A DNA stretch of 6,411 nt from JBBRLA01 sp038231615 (GTDB lineage: Bacteria; Myxococcota_A; Polyangia; Palsa-1104; JAEUJZ01), in assembly GCA_038231615.1 (NCBI GenBank), contig JBBRLA010000517.1:1-6411 (forward strand). The letters run 5' to 3'. Under the pieces are notes generated by a model. That model had not been told where the DNA came from. It did no database searches and saw only the letters and a list, made by a program, of their open reading frames with translations. A program made the position numbers and the translations under genes. Shown piece by piece: positions 5,042 through 6,411 of the stretch; the stretch's first letter is position 1, and each line of letters opens with the position of its first letter.

Positions 5042-6411
5042 ATGGGTCGCCTGCTTCCGGTTCTCCTTGCGACGTCCCGGGTCTGGTTGCGCCGCCCGTT
5101 CCGCGGGGCGGCAGGCGTGCCCCTCCTCGCGCTGTGCATCGTGGCCCACCTGTGCCCGGCCCGCGCCGACTCCAACATTTCCCTCAACGCCCAGACCTTC
5201 CGCCCGGCCCTGGGTCCCGAGAACCTGGTCACCGTGGAAGGCACCCGCACCCCCGCGGCGCTGCGACCCATCGCCGGCGTGGTCTTCGAATACGCCGCTG
5301 CCCCCCTGCGTTTGACCGAGAGCAGCGGCCGGGTGGACGTCGTCGACAACCTGGCCGTCATTCACGTGATGGCCGGGCTGGGGGTGACCCGCTGGCTTTC
5401 CTTGTACGCCGCGCTGCCGCTGGTGGTGTACCAGACCTATGCGCCAGACGTGCCCGCCTTCATCGGCACCTCTGACAGCGCCACTGGCTTCGGCCTGGGC
5501 GATGTGCGCCTGGTCGCCAAGCTGCGCCTCATCAACAACCAGGGCGGGGGCTTCGGCCTAGCGTTCGTGCCGCAGGTCAGTTTTCCCACCGGCCACGGCA
5601 CCGACCTGCGCGGCGACGACGCCTTCAACCTGGAGCCGCGCATCGCCGTGGATTACAGGCTGCGGGGCGGCACCTTTATCGCCCTGAACGCCAGCTTCGA
5701 CTACCGCACCAGCGCCCAGGAAGTTGGCAGCGTCCGCGTGGATTCTCAGGTCCGCTATGGCCTGGGCGCCTACGTTCCCATGCCCCGGGGCTTCGGCGTG
5801 GGCGGCGAGGTCGCCGGCGCCACCAGCCTGGTCAAGGCCGACGCGAGTGTGCCCGGCGTCGGAGCCACCGATGCGATCTATTCTCCTCTCGAAGGCTCGC
5901 TCTTTTTCCGCTGGACCCACCGCACTGGCATCAATGTCGGTCTGGGTGGCGGCGGTGCCCTCATCAATGCCCCGGGCACGCCCCTGTACCGCGCCTTTGT
6001 CAGCTTCGGCTACCTTCCGCTTGGCGGGGCAAAAGCCAGGGCGCGGCCCGCTGCTCCCGTTGCATCCGCTTTTCTCATCGCACCTGCACGGCCAGTCGAA
6101 CTCGACGCGGACCGGGGTGGCATCGTGGACCGCCTCGACAAGGACGATGTCGCCGACCCCGAACCCGACAAGGACCAGGACGGCGTGATCGATCGGGAGG
6201 ACAAGTGCGTGAACGAGCCGGGCCCGCGGGAAAACTACGGGTGCCCGGACCTGGACGGCGACAAGGATGGCGTCGTGGATCGCCTCGACAAGTGCCCGGC
6301 GCAGGCCGGTCCGGCTGACAATGGCGGCTGCCCGCTGGTCTCCATTGTCGATGATCAGATCCAGCTGTCCCGGCCGATCCGGTTCGCCCAGGGCAGCGAG
6401 GAGCCCGACGC
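5042..6411 (+). CDS. Outer-membrane beta-barrel protein with TSP3 repeats and start of an OmpA-like domain (runs off the right edge)
   Basis: The frame is open from ATG 5042 to the window end (456 complete codons, no stop). An ATG also lies at 5039; GGGG at 5032-5035 is six bases from 5042 but only three from 5039, so 5042 is preferred. Residues 1-42 are a long signal peptide (basic n-region with R-R at 17-18, hydrophobic 26-37, A-R-A cut before D43). Residues 43 to about 327 show alternating strands with Gly and aromatic residues, ending in R-A-F-V-S-F-G-Y, as expected for an outer-membrane barrel. After a Pro/Ala-rich linker (328-354) come TSP3-like repeats (355-431), where D-x-D-x-D-G acidic loops bind calcium in this family. 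From 432 the pattern I-V-D-D-Q-I-Q-L-S-R-P-I-R-F-A is the usual opening of an OmpA C-terminal domain, which binds peptidoglycan; the binding residues lie outside the window. The gene is transcribed away from the lipoprotein cluster. Its partner or cargo, if any, is unknown. Confidence 0.88.
   Translation, partial: MGRLLPVLLATSRVWLRRPFRGAAGVPLLALCIVAHLCPARADSNISLNAQTFRPALGPENLVTVEGTRTPAALRPIAGVVFEYAAAPLRLTESSGRVDVVDNLAVIHVMAGLGVTRWLSLYAALPLVVYQTYAPDVPAFIGTSDSATGFGLGDVRLVAKLRLINNQGGGFGLAFVPQVSFPTGHGTDLRGDDAFNLEPRIAVDYRLRGGTFIALNASFDYRTSAQEVGSVRVDSQVRYGLGAYVPMPRGFGVGGEVAGATSLVKADASVPGVGATDAIYSPLEGSLFFRWTHRTGINVGLGGGGALINAPGTPLYRAFVSFGYLPLGGAKARARPAAPVASAFLIAPARPVELDADRGGIVDRLDKDDVADPEPDKDQDGVIDREDKCVNEPGPRENYGCPDLDGDKDGVVDRLDKCPAQAGPADNGGCPLVSIVDDQIQLSRPIRFAQGSEEPD
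6023..6103 (+). other. Pro/Ala-rich linker with atypical codon use (residues 328-354)
   Basis: The linker joins the barrel to the calcium-binding repeats. In residues 329-354, half of the 26 codons end in A or T (many GCA, GCT, CCT, CCA), whereas the flanking coding sequence ends almost always in G or C. The frame is intact on both sides. This is most simply a poorly constrained linker. Confidence 0.55.
6104..6334 (+). repeat. Thrombospondin type 3-like calcium-binding repeats (residues 355-431)
   Basis: Three acidic repeats are visible. The first, D-A-D-R-G-G-I-V-D-R-L-D-K-D-D, is degenerate: it has Gly where Asp is expected and no Cys. The second (D-K-D-Q-D-G-V-I-D-R-E-D-K-C) and third (D-G-D-K-D-G-V-V-D-R-L-D-K-C-P) are canonical, each followed by a Pro/Gly turn and a second Cys (C401, C430). 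Such repeats commonly act as a stiff calcium-dependent spacer before the OmpA domain. Confidence 0.85.

Noticed and set aside
4684..5361. The open frame of the large lipoprotein continues upstream for 226 more residues, crossing the start of the divergent gene.
   Set aside because: The extension has no domain or signal peptide, is rich in Arg and Thr, overlaps the real divergent coding sequence, and would bury the lipoprotein signal inside the protein.
6023..6188. A possible compensated frameshift in the OmpA-like gene, suggested by higher third-position GC in the +1 frame of the linker.
   Set aside because: The +1 third positions are the first positions of Ala, Pro, Arg, Gly and Val codons, so they are G or C automatically. 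The real frame continues cleanly into the TSP3 repeats.

Overview
The window is GC-rich throughout, with strongly G/C-biased third codon positions in its genes. It encodes only exported, envelope-associated proteins: lipoproteins with IPT/TIG (immunoglobulin-like) and Kelch repeats, and an outer-membrane beta-barrel protein with thrombospondin type 3 (TSP3) calcium-binding repeats leading into an OmpA-like domain. This combination is typical of Myxococcota and related deltaproteobacterial lineages. That assignment is an inference from composition and domain style, not from a marker gene.

Layout. Positions 1-4802 hold a leftward (minus-strand) cluster of exported proteins. In transcription order it contains a possible 39-codon leader ORF (4802-4683), a 1327-residue IPT/TIG plus Kelch lipoprotein (4683-700), a 140-residue lipoprotein (685-263), and the first 40 codons of a third exported protein cut by the left edge (121-1). 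The first two main genes are 14 nt apart and probably co-transcribed. A 141-nt gap (122-262) precedes the third; it holds a weak terminator-like hairpin and a perfect 16-bp interrupted palindrome. Positions 4803-5041 are a divergent intergenic region with several small dyads and an extended -10 promoter candidate for the rightward gene. Positions 5042-6411 hold the rightward beta-barrel/TSP3/OmpA gene, cut by the right edge just as its peptidoglycan-binding domain begins.

How they may work together. The OmpA-like protein would sit in the outer membrane and bind peptidoglycan. The lipoproteins would be membrane-anchored, with a long chain of Ig-like domains ending in a Kelch-like propeller interrupted by a fibronectin-III-like segment. 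A cell-surface adhesion or scaffold role is plausible, but no enzyme, regulator or named system is present to prove it. I recognise no described named system here. The best candidates for novelty are the array of four-cysteine Ig modules with an exact 115-residue period, the interrupted propeller, and the possible translationally coupled leader ORF. No tRNA, rRNA, CRISPR array, insertion sequence or integrase is visible.
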